Assembly: GCF_016593255.1 (NCBI RefSeq) | Contig: NZ_AP023212.1 | Coordinates: 1,414,001 to 1,478,000 of the forward strand | Origin: Hydrogenimonas urashimensis | GTDB taxonomy: Bacteria; Campylobacterota; Campylobacteria; Campylobacterales; Hydrogenimonadaceae | Length of the DNA: 64,000 nucleotides | Direction: 5' to 3' | Part shown: positions 17,301 to 25,092 of the stretch, in pieces | Numbering within the stretch: the first letter of the stretch is position 1 | Layout of the letters: every line of letters begins with the position of its first letter | The notes under the pieces: generated by a model | Seen by the model: only the letters and a program-made list of their open reading frames with translations | Database searches by the model: none | Told to the model about the DNA's origin: nothing | Made by a program: the position numbers and the translations under genes

Positions 17301-18507
17301 GGATCTGGAGGGCGCGTAGGGCCAGAAGGACGGTCCGATTGTCGATGGGAAGGGGTTCGGCGTTCTCTTCCTTCCAACGGGATCCTTTCGATCTGCCTTC
17401 CAGAAAGGGAAAACGGTCCGGATCGAAGAGGGAACCACCCAGAGCCGGCATACGCATGCTCTCGTGCTCCACTCCATCGTAGACGGCACGAAAGAGCGCC
17501 AGCAGTCTCGACCATGCGTCGTAGCGGCGCTCCAACACCTCCGCGCCGTGACGGTCGCGTTCCTCCTCGAGTTTCGCCCGCAATCCCGAAACGGCGTAGT
17601 GCTGGTCGTAGAGGGGATCTCCCAGTGGCAGCAACGATCGTTCCTCGGCCGAAAGCAGGAAGACCAGGCGCATCATCACCGTCAAGGCCGCTTCGTAGAG
17701 CTCTTCGCTCTCCACATCCCGGAGCAGTTCCCGATTTCGGTCTTCGTCGGCGCGGTCGAGTGCCTGTACCAGCACCTCCACGGCACGACGGACCTGTTCG
17801 CCCAGAGTGACGGTGACCTCCTCCTGTCGTTCCAGGGTAGCGTCGATCATGGCCTCCAGACGTTCATCGTCGGGTCCGTAGAGACGGCGCACACCGAGTA
17901 GTGTCGTGAAGGCGCGAAGCGTGTCGGGTTCCTGGAACCAGAGTCTGGCGTACCAGGTAACGGTGGAGGCCACCGATCCAGCGGGTGCGTTCACCAACGT
18001 CCAACGCTCCCCGTTCGTGACGAGGCCGAATCGTACGCCGACGGCACGACAGAGCGCCGTCATACGCTCCACGGTGGTAGCGGGCCAGCCATCCTTTTCG
18101 GGAACCGAGTCCGGAGTCGACGAGGGTGGAAGGATACGAACGAGAAAGGATGGGATCTTCTCTCCTTCTTTCACTATCGCCATGTCGACGTGGAAACTCG
18201 CGTCGTAACCGGCCGGTTCGTAACGGTACGCCTTTTCGTTCACTTTCACGCACTCTCTCTCGTCGTAACCCAGAGCCTCCGAGAGTACCATGTCGATCCA
18301 GGCACGGTGCAGCGCGTCGAAGTCGGGATCGTCGCCGTAGAGTGCGTCCTCCCACTCGTCGAAGGCGATTCCCAGACGTTTTCGCAAGGAAGCGTCGACG
18401 GTTTCGAGTCCTTGCGGCAGAACCTCCCTCAATACCTCGACCGAGAGGAAAGGGCCCGATATCTCCAGAAGGGAGAGCCACTCGTAGTGTCTCACGTCGC
18501 GACTCAT
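14374..18507 (-). CDS. drmMI: DISARM adenine-specific methylase DrmMI
   Basis: A 1377-residue, PglX-like N6-adenine methyltransferase that marks host DNA as self in class 1 DISARM. S-adenosylmethionine motif I is DPAMGSGAFLVQVCRYLAE and the catalytic motif IV is NPPFLGG, followed by GKTYRDYL. The long N-terminal half (about residues 1-550) is helical and includes GAHYTPKSLTEAVV just before the methylase core. The C-terminal third probably contains the target-recognition part (WRITTESIRKLWWQFEH). GC content falls locally in the target-recognition part (about 14,950-15,600), a usual site of recombination in such enzymes. The start is an ATGA overlap with drmD and the stop overlaps the ATP-grasp gene. 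Confidence 0.93.
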   Translation of the reverse strand: MSRDVRHYEWLSLLEISGPFLSVEVLREVLPQGLETVDASLRKRLGIAFDEWEDALYGDDPDFDALHRAWIDMVLSEALGYDERECVKVNEKAYRYEPAGYDASFHVDMAIVKEGEKIPSFLVRILPPSSTPDSVPEKDGWPATTVERMTALCRAVGVRFGLVTNGERWTLVNAPAGSVASTVTWYARLWFQEPDTLRAFTTLLGVRRLYGPDDERLEAMIDATLERQEEVTVTLGEQVRRAVEVLVQALDRADEDRNRELLRDVESEELYEAALTVMMRLVFLLSAEERSLLPLGDPLYDQHYAVSGLRAKLEEERDRHGAEVLERRYDAWSRLLALFRAVYDGVEHESMRMPALGGSLFDPDRFPFLEGRSKGSRWKEENAEPLPIDNRTVLLALRALQILERSGGVTKLSYKGLDVEQIGHVYEGLLDYTVRRVHGATLGLKGSSKIHDPTVGLEDLERWMDTGVETAAKKLKDLTGRSLSALQKELSEEVDDTLYSEVLQACDGDTALADRVAPFAHLLRRDAWGEFVVYGDGSFAVVPGGDRAATGAHYTPKSLTEAVVATTLEPVLYEGPAEGRPKEEWRLRSAREILDLKICDPAMGSGAFLVQVCRYLAERLVEAWNEAEREGYRVTIDGEVKATLMDEEPMVSDIDERLLVARRLVAERCLYGVDLNPMAVELAKLSIWLVTLAKDRPFGFLDHAFKVGDSLLGVEDIRKLETFSMDPDRARPTLFAPILRKELREVLNMRKTLREIAIRDIEDVREMGRIDAEAERRLAALKTVADAFVGEVLRTGGKTRDLVRTLEALSAEVAEALEGDHDALARIEATAKNDLSIDLPEGAPPRKPFHWALEFPEVFVDADGFDAIVGNPPFLGGRKITSMFGKTYRDYLVENIAKKDGAADLVAYFFLRAYELLKHEGLFGLLATNTIAEGITREVGLKNLLEKEDALIVRAYPNERWPGNAAVVTSRIHLMKSNEWKGSIILNENNVSKINSFLTDEDDRTPTKLKNNHDRTFQGCITRGTGFILDKIEGERILDEHDEYEIVVQPFMNGRDFTSSPVQQPSRYVINFWDWPLDKAKNYPIVLSIVEERVKPVREERKEDGSWRITTESIRKLWWQFEHNGSRMFHAIGRGNLFEKHPAGEWPKEPFKKVCIIPRVSKMLTVALISNTIIFSDAVVVIAYEKFSYFALLQSAFHNEWTWKNASTLETRLRYTPSDCFETFPFPVALHPDWRQVDFDDPVVAKLETIGERYHENRRKIMLDRWIGLTDLYNLFHDPTVKDHDIEELRRLHVEMDEAVKEAYGWIHLDLEHGFHEVPYLPEKDRIRFTVSEKARLEILKRLLDLNEERHRKEVEEEAARKKGGGKRVKRDAGGLF

Positions 18508-21500
18508 CGCCCACCCCCTTCGTAGATTTCGGCGGGAACCAGGAACGTCACGGCGACGGGGAAGGTGCGGTGGCGCCGGTCGGCGTATCTTCTTTCGATC
18601 GTTTCGATCTCCTTCTTCTTCTCTTCAGGGATGCGTTTCAGACGTCTTTCGAGAGCCCGCTCGTCCTTGACGAACTGTGCCCGCTCCTCTTCGGCGAAGT
18701 CGAAGAGCAGCTGTGTCGGTTTCTTCATCTCCTCCAGTTCACGGCGTATCGTCTCCTCGAGTTCGTCGAAGATTTTCGTCACGTCTCGAATTTCTCCGTC
18801 CCTGCGGCGATCGAGGGCGTTGTGAAGATGTTCCAGGCGCTCCTTGGAGCGCGCTTCGGCGGCACGCAGGATGGCCTCGCCGTGGCGGTCGTATCTTCTC
18901 TTCAGAATATCGGCGAGTACGGGGTCGGGCGAGATCGGTACGGCGACGTCCAACCATTCTTCCATGGTTCCCAACGTCCGTATACGGGCGTGGGCGTTCT
19001 CTCGCAGATACCCGCCGGAGAGAACGATCTCTTCGTGGAGAGTCGCGAAATCCCCTCCCGTCACCACGAGGCGCGAACGCAGGATGGCGACGATCTCCTC
19101 AAGCCCTTTCACGGCGCGGACATCGGCTCTGTGGAGCTTCCCCACGTCTTCGGGACTCCAGAGCTCCTCGCGCAACAGGCGCAACGACATCTGGACGAGC
19201 TTGTGCTCGAGATGGACGAGCACCACGTCTTCACGTCCTTTGGCGACCTCGTAGTCGAACGTGACGGGGCGGAGTTCGTGGGTGAAAGGATGGTGCAGTC
19301 CTTCCAAGGCCTTGGACCACGAACCGGACAGTGGTGGAACACGATAGAGGCTTCCCTCCGGATATCCTTCCATGGAGACCGGCTCCAAAGGGGGTTTTCC
19401 CGCCAGTTCGAGAGCGAGAGAGACGGCGCGACGCACGTACTCCGGCGAGAGGTGGTAGTCTCTTCTCGTCTCCACGAGTTTCGCGTGGAGCTTCGCGATA
19501 CGTTCCTTCGTCGCCCGTTCGGTGGCGAGTATCCGTCTGGCCTTCTCGGCCTTCTCTTCCGCCCGTTTCGTGTCGAGTTCGCGACGGCGACCGAGCATCG
19601 CCTCTTCGATCTGTTTCGCCACCACGGAGCCGACGCTACCGAGATCCTCCCGAATCGCGTTCACCTTCATGGCGGCTCGCATCAGGAATTCCATGTCGCC
19701 GGCGAGCGAGGAGAATTTCCCGCCCGAAGCGCTCTCTCGTTCGTAATCCTTGCCGACGGGATGCCAGACGACGACTTCGGAAGCCTTCTGTCCATGCCGG
19801 TCTATACGGCCGTTGCGCTGTTCCATGACGTTGGGGTTCCAAGGAATTTCCACGTGAACGAGGTAGTGGCAGTGGTTCTGCAGGTCGATGCCTTCGGAAG
19901 CGGCGTCGGTGGCGAGAAGAATCCTTACCGGAGAGATGGCCGGATCGGTCTGGAAGGCAGCTTTGATCTCCTCGCGCTCGTCGCTGGGCGTACCACCGTG
20001 CAGGATGGCGAGGCGCTTTCCACCGTATCCGTGGGAAACGAGGATCTCCTGCAACCAGTTCTGAGTGGCGCGGTATTCGGTGAAGAGAACGACCCGCTCG
20101 TCGTTCCATTCGCCATGATCCTTCAGATGGTTTTCGAGCCAGGATAGAATCGCTTCGGCTTTGGAATCGGCACGACCCTCGGCGATGGAAACCCAGGAGA
20201 GGAGCTCTTGCAACATTCCCTTCTCTTCGTCGTCGAGAGGCACGGTCGCTTCGCTCGCCAGCTCCACCGCTTCGTCGAGCGCCTCTTCGTGACGTCCTTC
20301 GTCGGCGTATTCCTCCGCGGCTTCGGCGATCGCCTTGTGGAGGATCTTCTCGTCGACCACCGTCTTTCGTCTCTCTCTCACGCCCTTCAGGACCCGATCC
20401 GCGTATTTTCGAAGGGTCGTCGCGAAGGCCCGTGGTGAGGAGAAGAGACGTTTCTTGAGAAGTTTGAGCACGAAAGTTTCGCCGAAGGCCCAACGCGTTC
20501 CCTCGGAGCGTGCGATACGTGAAAGGGTGTAGCGTCGCAACGTTTCGTGCGCTTTCAATTCCTCCTCGTCGTAGTCTATTTCGAGCGCTTTCAGGATACG
20601 CCGGGGATAGAGAGGCTTACCTTCGGCGTCGACGAGATCGCTCTTGAGACGGCGTACCATCACCTTTTCGAGGGTTTTTCCATCGGGAACGACGTTGCGC
20701 GCGAAGCGGCGATCGTCGAGCAGTTCCAGAAGGGAGGTGAAGGATTCGGTGTAACCGTTGTGCGGCGTCGCACTGAGGAAGAGTCGATGCTCGAAGTGAG
20801 GCGAGAGCAGACGCATCGCCTTCGTACGCAGACTTTCGATGGCGTATCTTCCCGTACCGGAGGGAGCGACGTTGTGAGCTTCGTCGACGATCAACACGTC
20901 GAAGCGTCTGGGGTAGGTGACGTGAGGAGGTAGTACGTCACGGAGGGTGCGAAGACCTTCGCCGGTCTTGATCCAGTCCATGGAGACGATCAGGCGCGGA
21001 AAGGAGGTCCAGGGGTTGGCGGTGACGCCTCTTTCCCTTCTGAGCCCGCGGATATAGTCGGTATCGACGATCCGGAATTCGAGGCCGAATTTCTCCCACA
21101 TCTCCGTCTTCCACTTTATCTGAAGGGACGCCGGACAGACCACCAGTACGCTACGTGCACGGTGACGCACGAGAAGTTCCTGCACGACGAGTCCGGCTTC
21201 GATGGTCTTTCCCAGTCCGACATCGTCCGCGATCAGAAGAGTGACACGGGACATGTCGATGGAGCGCACCAGTGGATCGAGTTGGTAGTCCTCGATGGCG
21301 ATACCACTCCTGAAGGGAGCCTGGAGAAAGTTTCGATCGGCGTTGGTGACGGCACCCCATCCGACCGCGTCGAGGAAAGTTTCCAGTCTTTCGGTATCGT
21401 CGAAACCCGTGAGTTTCGGAAGACTCGCCCTTTCGAGAACGCGTGCGCCCGGTTCGATCTGCCAGATCACCTGTAGCTCCTCTCCGAGGGAGTCTTCGTC

Positions 21501-21644
21501 GATGGAAGCGAGTGTGACCAGATGCTGGTTCGCCATCGCCGAACCCTCGATCGCGGATACGATCCATCGCCGTCTACGTACTTCCACCAATTGACCGGGT
21601 TCGGGAAGCCTCCCGATCGATAGACGATCCTCGGGTGTCCTCAT
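18504..21644 (-). CDS. drmD: DISARM SNF2-type helicase DrmD
   Basis: A 1046-residue Swi2/Snf2 helicase, the marker of class 1 DISARM. Walker A lies in LIADDVGLGKTIEAGLV (Gly-Lys-Thr at about 145-147), motif II is LIVDEAHN, motif III is LSATPHNG and motifs V/VI are DAASEGIDLQNHCHYLVHVE and RNGRIDRHGQ. A C-terminal helical region of some 350 residues follows the helicase core. The ATG overlaps the drmMII stop as ATGA. Presence of drmD with drmMI, and absence of drmE, places the system in class 1. Confidence 0.94.
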   Translation of the reverse strand: MRTPEDRLSIGRLPEPGQLVEVRRRRWIVSAIEGSAMANQHLVTLASIDEDSLGEELQVIWQIEPGARVLERASLPKLTGFDDTERLETFLDAVGWGAVTNADRNFLQAPFRSGIAIEDYQLDPLVRSIDMSRVTLLIADDVGLGKTIEAGLVVQELLVRHRARSVLVVCPASLQIKWKTEMWEKFGLEFRIVDTDYIRGLRRERGVTANPWTSFPRLIVSMDWIKTGEGLRTLRDVLPPHVTYPRRFDVLIVDEAHNVAPSGTGRYAIESLRTKAMRLLSPHFEHRLFLSATPHNGYTESFTSLLELLDDRRFARNVVPDGKTLEKVMVRRLKSDLVDAEGKPLYPRRILKALEIDYDEEELKAHETLRRYTLSRIARSEGTRWAFGETFVLKLLKKRLFSSPRAFATTLRKYADRVLKGVRERRKTVVDEKILHKAIAEAAEEYADEGRHEEALDEAVELASEATVPLDDEEKGMLQELLSWVSIAEGRADSKAEAILSWLENHLKDHGEWNDERVVLFTEYRATQNWLQEILVSHGYGGKRLAILHGGTPSDEREEIKAAFQTDPAISPVRILLATDAASEGIDLQNHCHYLVHVEIPWNPNVMEQRNGRIDRHGQKASEVVVWHPVGKDYERESASGGKFSSLAGDMEFLMRAAMKVNAIREDLGSVGSVVAKQIEEAMLGRRRELDTKRAEEKAEKARRILATERATKERIAKLHAKLVETRRDYHLSPEYVRRAVSLALELAGKPPLEPVSMEGYPEGSLYRVPPLSGSWSKALEGLHHPFTHELRPVTFDYEVAKGREDVVLVHLEHKLVQMSLRLLREELWSPEDVGKLHRADVRAVKGLEEIVAILRSRLVVTGGDFATLHEEIVLSGGYLRENAHARIRTLGTMEEWLDVAVPISPDPVLADILKRRYDRHGEAILRAAEARSKERLEHLHNALDRRRDGEIRDVTKIFDELEETIRRELEEMKKPTQLLFDFAEEERAQFVKDERALERRLKRIPEEKKKEIETIERRYADRRHRTFPVAVTFLVPAEIYEGGGR

Positions 21645-22693
21645 GCCACGTTCTTTCCATGTGTATGTCGTCGAACGTGTTCCACGAGACTCGCACCGAT
21701 CGCTTCGGCGAGCGTCACGGGAACGGCGTTCCCGATCATCCTGCCTATCGTCTTCATATGGATGGGAGCATCGGGCGGAACGAATTCGTAATCGGGCGGA
21801 AATCCTTGGAATATCGCTCCTTCCCGCAGGGAGATGGCTCTATCCTGCTCCGGGTGGCCGAAACGGCCGTTGCCGTATCCGTAGAACTGAGTGGTCATCG
21901 TGGGTGCCGGTTCGTCCCACGTCATTCGAGCGTAGACTCCCGGATAGGTCTTGCCGGAAGATTTTCTGTGACATTCGGCCACGAGATGCGGGGGCCAATC
22001 GCGCCAGGTACCACCGGGCTTCGAATGACGGATGCGTTCCTCGTTGAGAGGGGACAGAGCGGAGCAGCGATGCAGGGGATCGTTCGGGTCGGCTTCTCCA
22101 TGTCGTAGAGGCGGGAGCTCCGCGATGGCGTCACGAACGGTTCTGGTCGTCGTTCCGAGCCATTCGGGAGAGAGCATTTCGATCTCCCCGATTCTAGAAG
22201 CGAGAAGAACGAGACGTTTTCGACGCTGAGGCAAACCGTACACGGATGCGTCCACGACGTCGCACCAGACGCGATAACCGTTTTTCTTCAATTTCTCGAC
22301 GAAATCGTCGAACACGTCCCGATCCTTCAGTCCCGGGACGTTCTCCATCGTGACCAGTTCGGGATTCACCTCTTCGACGAGTCGTCCGAATTCCGACAAC
22401 AACCACCAACGACGATCGGTCGGACAGGCCTTCTGGTTGTACGTCGAGAAAGTCTGGCAAGGTGCACAACCGGCCAACAGACGTGTCGAACCCCCGCCAT
22501 AACGTTCCAGCAGTTCCTCTCCAGTCACCTCGTCCACGGACTTCACGAGAAAATCGGCCTCGTTGTTCTTCACGTAGGCATACTCGCAAGCGCGGTCCAC
22601 GTCCACCCCGAGTCGTACGCGGATCCCAGCACGCTTCAATCCGTGGGTCAATCCTCCCACCCCACAGAACAGGTCTATCGCTTCGATTTTCAC
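21641..22693 (-). CDS. drmMII: DISARM cytosine-C5 DNA methyltransferase (DrmMII-like)
   Basis: A 350-residue Dcm-type methyltransferase. Motif I is DLFCGVGGLTHGL, the catalytic motif is GCAPCQTFS (Cys79), motif VI is MENVPG, motif VIII is QRRKRLVLLASR, and motif X is IGNAVPVTLAEAIG. It is the first gene of the operon and begins with GTG, with GGAG about 9 nt upstream. A TAGAAT -10-like box is found at 22723-22728. DrmMII is usually the modification enzyme of class 2 DISARM, whereas this operon also has the class 1 pair DrmD/DrmMI, so the host would carry both cytosine and adenine marks. The terminal vsr gene fits cytosine methylation. Confidence 0.9.
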   Translation of the reverse strand: MKIEAIDLFCGVGGLTHGLKRAGIRVRLGVDVDRACEYAYVKNNEADFLVKSVDEVTGEELLERYGGGSTRLLAGCAPCQTFSTYNQKACPTDRRWWLLSEFGRLVEEVNPELVTMENVPGLKDRDVFDDFVEKLKKNGYRVWCDVVDASVYGLPQRRKRLVLLASRIGEIEMLSPEWLGTTTRTVRDAIAELPPLRHGEADPNDPLHRCSALSPLNEERIRHSKPGGTWRDWPPHLVAECHRKSSGKTYPGVYARMTWDEPAPTMTTQFYGYGNGRFGHPEQDRAISLREGAIFQGFPPDYEFVPPDAPIHMKTIGRMIGNAVPVTLAEAIGASLVEHVRRHTHGKNVA

Positions 22694-22886
22694 TCATCTT
22701 CTCCAATCGATTGATGTATTTTATTCTATCCAAAAACCGTTCAGAAAAAGAGAAGAGGATCCTATGAATATGGAGTTGATGAAAACGGCAAACGGCAAAT
22801 GGTTTTCGAATGGGCGCAGTCTATGACAAGACCCCTCCCTTTCTGCACACCTAAGCCGCTAAACGAAATACCTCTACAGGTGTTTT

Positions 22887-23711
22887 TTATCGCAGCGCCG
22901 AATGTTTGCGTTTGTGGTTGTAGAAGTCGATCCAGTCTCCGATGATTTTGGTGGCCTCCTTGAGCGATTTGAAGTTGTGATGCCAGATGCACTCCTCTTT
23001 GATGGTGCGGAAGAAACGCTCGATCATGCCGTTTTGTCCTCGGCTCCGCCTGCGGGGCTGTCGCCTTCGGCTCGGACGCTCTGGGATGTAGGGCGTGATG
23101 AACTCCTGGGAAAGATTGTAATCTTTGACCGTTTTGGCGAACGACTTGCTGGTGAAGACCAATCCGTTGTCGCTTCGCAAGGTGATCTCTCTTTCCACCC
23201 TTTTGAGTCTGCCGAAACGGTAGATGAGCCCCTCCTGCAGTGCCGCCTCCGCCGTCTTGGCTTTGCCGCTTTTTGAGAGCCTCCAGCCCACAATCTCTCG
23301 GGTACAGGTATCGATGACGGCGGCCAGGGTGCTCCAGCCATCCTTTTGGCTCCATACGCGGGTCATGTCGATGGCCCATCTTCGATCGGGAATCTGTGAG
23401 CGTGAGGGCATCGCCTTGGCCCTTGGCCTATGGCCTTTGGAACGTTTTCGCACCTGCCAGCCTTTGAGCCGCAGAATGCGCTGGACCACCTTTTTGTTCA
23501 TTCCCACCAGCAGGGCCAGGCGCCGGTAGCCGTAGGTCGGAAACTCGTTTATTTTCTCCTTGACTTTTCTGACGCGCTCTTCATCCAGTTTCGGCGTTCT
23601 TTGGATGGGCTTGTAATAGAAACTCCTACGAGGAATGTCGAACAGACGACAGAGCTTCGTGATGCTGATCGGATGGCCTTCATTTCTCATTTCGCTCTGA
23701 ACTCGCATCAC
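22887..23711 (-). pseudogene. IS3-family transposase OrfB with 14-codon insert
   Basis: The DDE integrase-type transposase of an IS3 element. Visible are the HTH_21 region (YKPIQRTPKLDEERV), then DRRWAIDMTRVW (first Asp), LRSDNGLVFTS (second Asp) and the Glu region NGMIERFFRTIKEE. Between TPYIPE and QNGMIERF, where IS3 proteins run on without interruption, 14 extra Arg/Pro/Ser-rich residues are inserted in frame (42 bp at 23037-23078). A slippery A AAA AAG lies at about 23740, ahead of the in-frame ATG, as in IS3 elements that fuse OrfA and OrfB by -1 frameshifting. The frame is open but the insert lies next to the catalytic Glu, so activity is doubtful. Confidence 0.85.
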
Positions 23712-23784
23712 TTCTTCTCTTCCCCTACAGAAAAGTCGTACTTTTTTCTCGAAGAGAGTGATTCGCTGCGCGAACCGCTTCGCT

Positions 23785-24063
23785 TCACAAGAAAGCGATG
23801 TTCTCCAACGTCAGCTCTCCCATGACCTCTTTCATCGCTTTGATCTTCTCTTCGTACACTGCGGCGATATCTTTCGGTCTGGCCCGCAACTGGTTCTCCA
23901 TCCCCGCTCGGGCCTCCTCCATCCACTCTTCAATGGTGGCGGGTGTCAGATCATACTTGCGCGACACTTCGGCCACGGTCGTCTTGCCCTAGAATATATC
24001 CATCACGATATCCATTTTCTTTTTGGCCGTAAAGCGTTTGATCTGTGGTTGCTGTTCTTCCAA
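23785..24063 (-). pseudogene. IS3-family OrfA, interrupted
   Basis: This frame starts at a TTG (24063) with AGGAG 6 nt upstream and encodes EEQQPQIKRFTAKKKMDI. It then hits an in-frame TAG at about 23992 and resumes as VAEVSRKYDLTPATIEEW, an HTH_Tnp_1-type helix-turn-helix. After LENIAFL it is cut by TGA at the left edge of an odd GC-rich segment (about 23757-23787, containing GCGAAGCGGTTCGCG) that separates it from the orfB frame. The amber codon and the extra segment both suggest decay. Programmed readthrough cannot be excluded but seems unlikely. Confidence 0.75.
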
Positions 24064-24317
24064 CTTTTTGCTCCTGTATTTCCTGTATTATACATTGTGC
24101 AGTTGGGCTGGGGGTCAGTATAAAAACTCATTTGATACCGCATACGCGAGGGAGTTCGGGAGATGGCTCAATCCGGGTTGTTCAGCCAAGAAGTAAGTAT
24201 ATTATCGTTTATGTTTATTATAAATTATAATTAATCTCACTTTAAGAGAGTTTCTTTACCGTTCATCAAAAACAAAAGGAAATCGAATGCGGATCAATCT
24301 CAAAACCAAAAGGCGTC

Positions 24318-24884
24318 ATGCCATTGCGTCGACAAGGCTCCTCCCGAAAACGGCATATCGCTTTCTTCATAGAAAAGTTGTCTCCTGCAAATATCCGTGA
24401 AGCGGAATCTCTCAGGGACAAGACATTCCCCAATCCCGACAATGGGGAAGAACAACTGCTCAGGGCAAGCCTCGAGGCCGTAAAATATTCCAATGTTCTT
24501 CTTCGAAACGATGTAGAAACTTTGTCTTACCGGGTCGCAAAGGACCAAAGCAGCTTCAACGTAATCGGATTGACAGGTCTTTATACGGAGATCGGGGACG
24601 ATCCTGACAACTGCTGGCTGGGGTGGTTTTGCGTGCAGGAAAGGTTCAGGGGTTTTGGCATCGGCAAAAAACTGCTCGATTTCTCCATCGAAATGGCAGG
24701 GAAAATGGGGAAAAAATGGTTGCATGTATATACATATGATTCAAACACATTTCGTCCCGCGATCAATCTGTACAGGAAACACGGTTTCGAAATGTATAAT
24801 GAATCGAAAGCAGGCGGTAATAGAATATATTTGAAAAGAAAAATCGACAAAGGAGATTTCAAACGCACAAACGAAATAACATAG
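24318..24884 (+). CDS. GNAT-family N-acetyltransferase
   Basis: A 188-residue GNAT protein. The acetyl-CoA pyrophosphate loop is VQERFRGFGIGKKLL, followed by IEMAGKMGKKWLHVYT and INLYRKHGFEMYN. It presumably transfers an acetyl group to a small molecule or protein; the substrate is unknown. The start is uncertain. The best ribosome-binding site (AAAGGAAAT) precedes an ATG at 24286 in a different frame, which runs out after 37 codons, while the protein body proper (IEKLSPANIREAESLRDK) is in this frame. A frameshift near the N-terminus is therefore possible. The gene lies between the IS3 remnant and the tRNA cluster. Confidence 0.8.
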   Translation: MPLRRQGSSRKRHIAFFIEKLSPANIREAESLRDKTFPNPDNGEEQLLRASLEAVKYSNVLLRNDVETLSYRVAKDQSSFNVIGLTGLYTEIGDDPDNCWLGWFCVQERFRGFGIGKKLLDFSIEMAGKMGKKWLHVYTYDSNTFRPAINLYRKHGFEMYNESKAGGNRIYLKRKIDKGDFKRTNEIT

Positions 24885-24941
24885 ACAAAAAGACGACTTT
24901 CGACAAAAAACCTTTAGTAGTCGCCAATTAAAATTTTGAAG

Positions 24942-25026
24942 TGGTGCGGACGAGAGGACTTGAACCTCCACACCTTGCGGCACCAGATCCTAAGTCTGGC
25001 GTGTCTACCAATTCCACCACGTCCGC
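24942..25026 (-). tRNA. tRNA-Leu(TAG)
   Basis: Complete 85-nt class II tRNA with encoded CCA. The anticodon arm is CCAGA-CTTAGGA-TCTGG, so the anticodon is TAG. The variable arm, TGCCGCAAGGTGT, and the T loop, TTCAAGT, are normal. It is the promoter-distal gene of a five-tRNA minus-strand cluster. Confidence 0.95.
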
Positions 25027-25092
25027 GGTTGTATTGAAATATCAATGAAGTGGTACGCCCATCAGGATTCGAACCTGAGACCTACGGCTTAG

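Larger units (their letters stand above)
22824..24117 (-). mobile_element. IS3-family insertion sequence, degenerate copy
   Basis: A 1.29-kb element with imperfect terminal inverted repeats. The right end (transposase 5' side) begins TGACCCCCAGCCCAACTGCACA and the left end begins TGACAAGACCCCTCCC and finishes with CTGCACA. The 3-4 bp on either side do not match, so no target duplication is seen. Two reading frames, orfA and orfB, lie on the minus strand in the usual order, but both carry lesions (see separate entries). It sits about 130 bp upstream of the DISARM operon. Confidence 0.85.

Noticed and set aside
18126-20147. A 673-codon open frame on the plus strand opposite drmD and drmMI
   Set aside because: It lies antisense to two intact genes with full helicase and methylase motifs, has an Arg/His/Val-rich shadow composition and no known domain.
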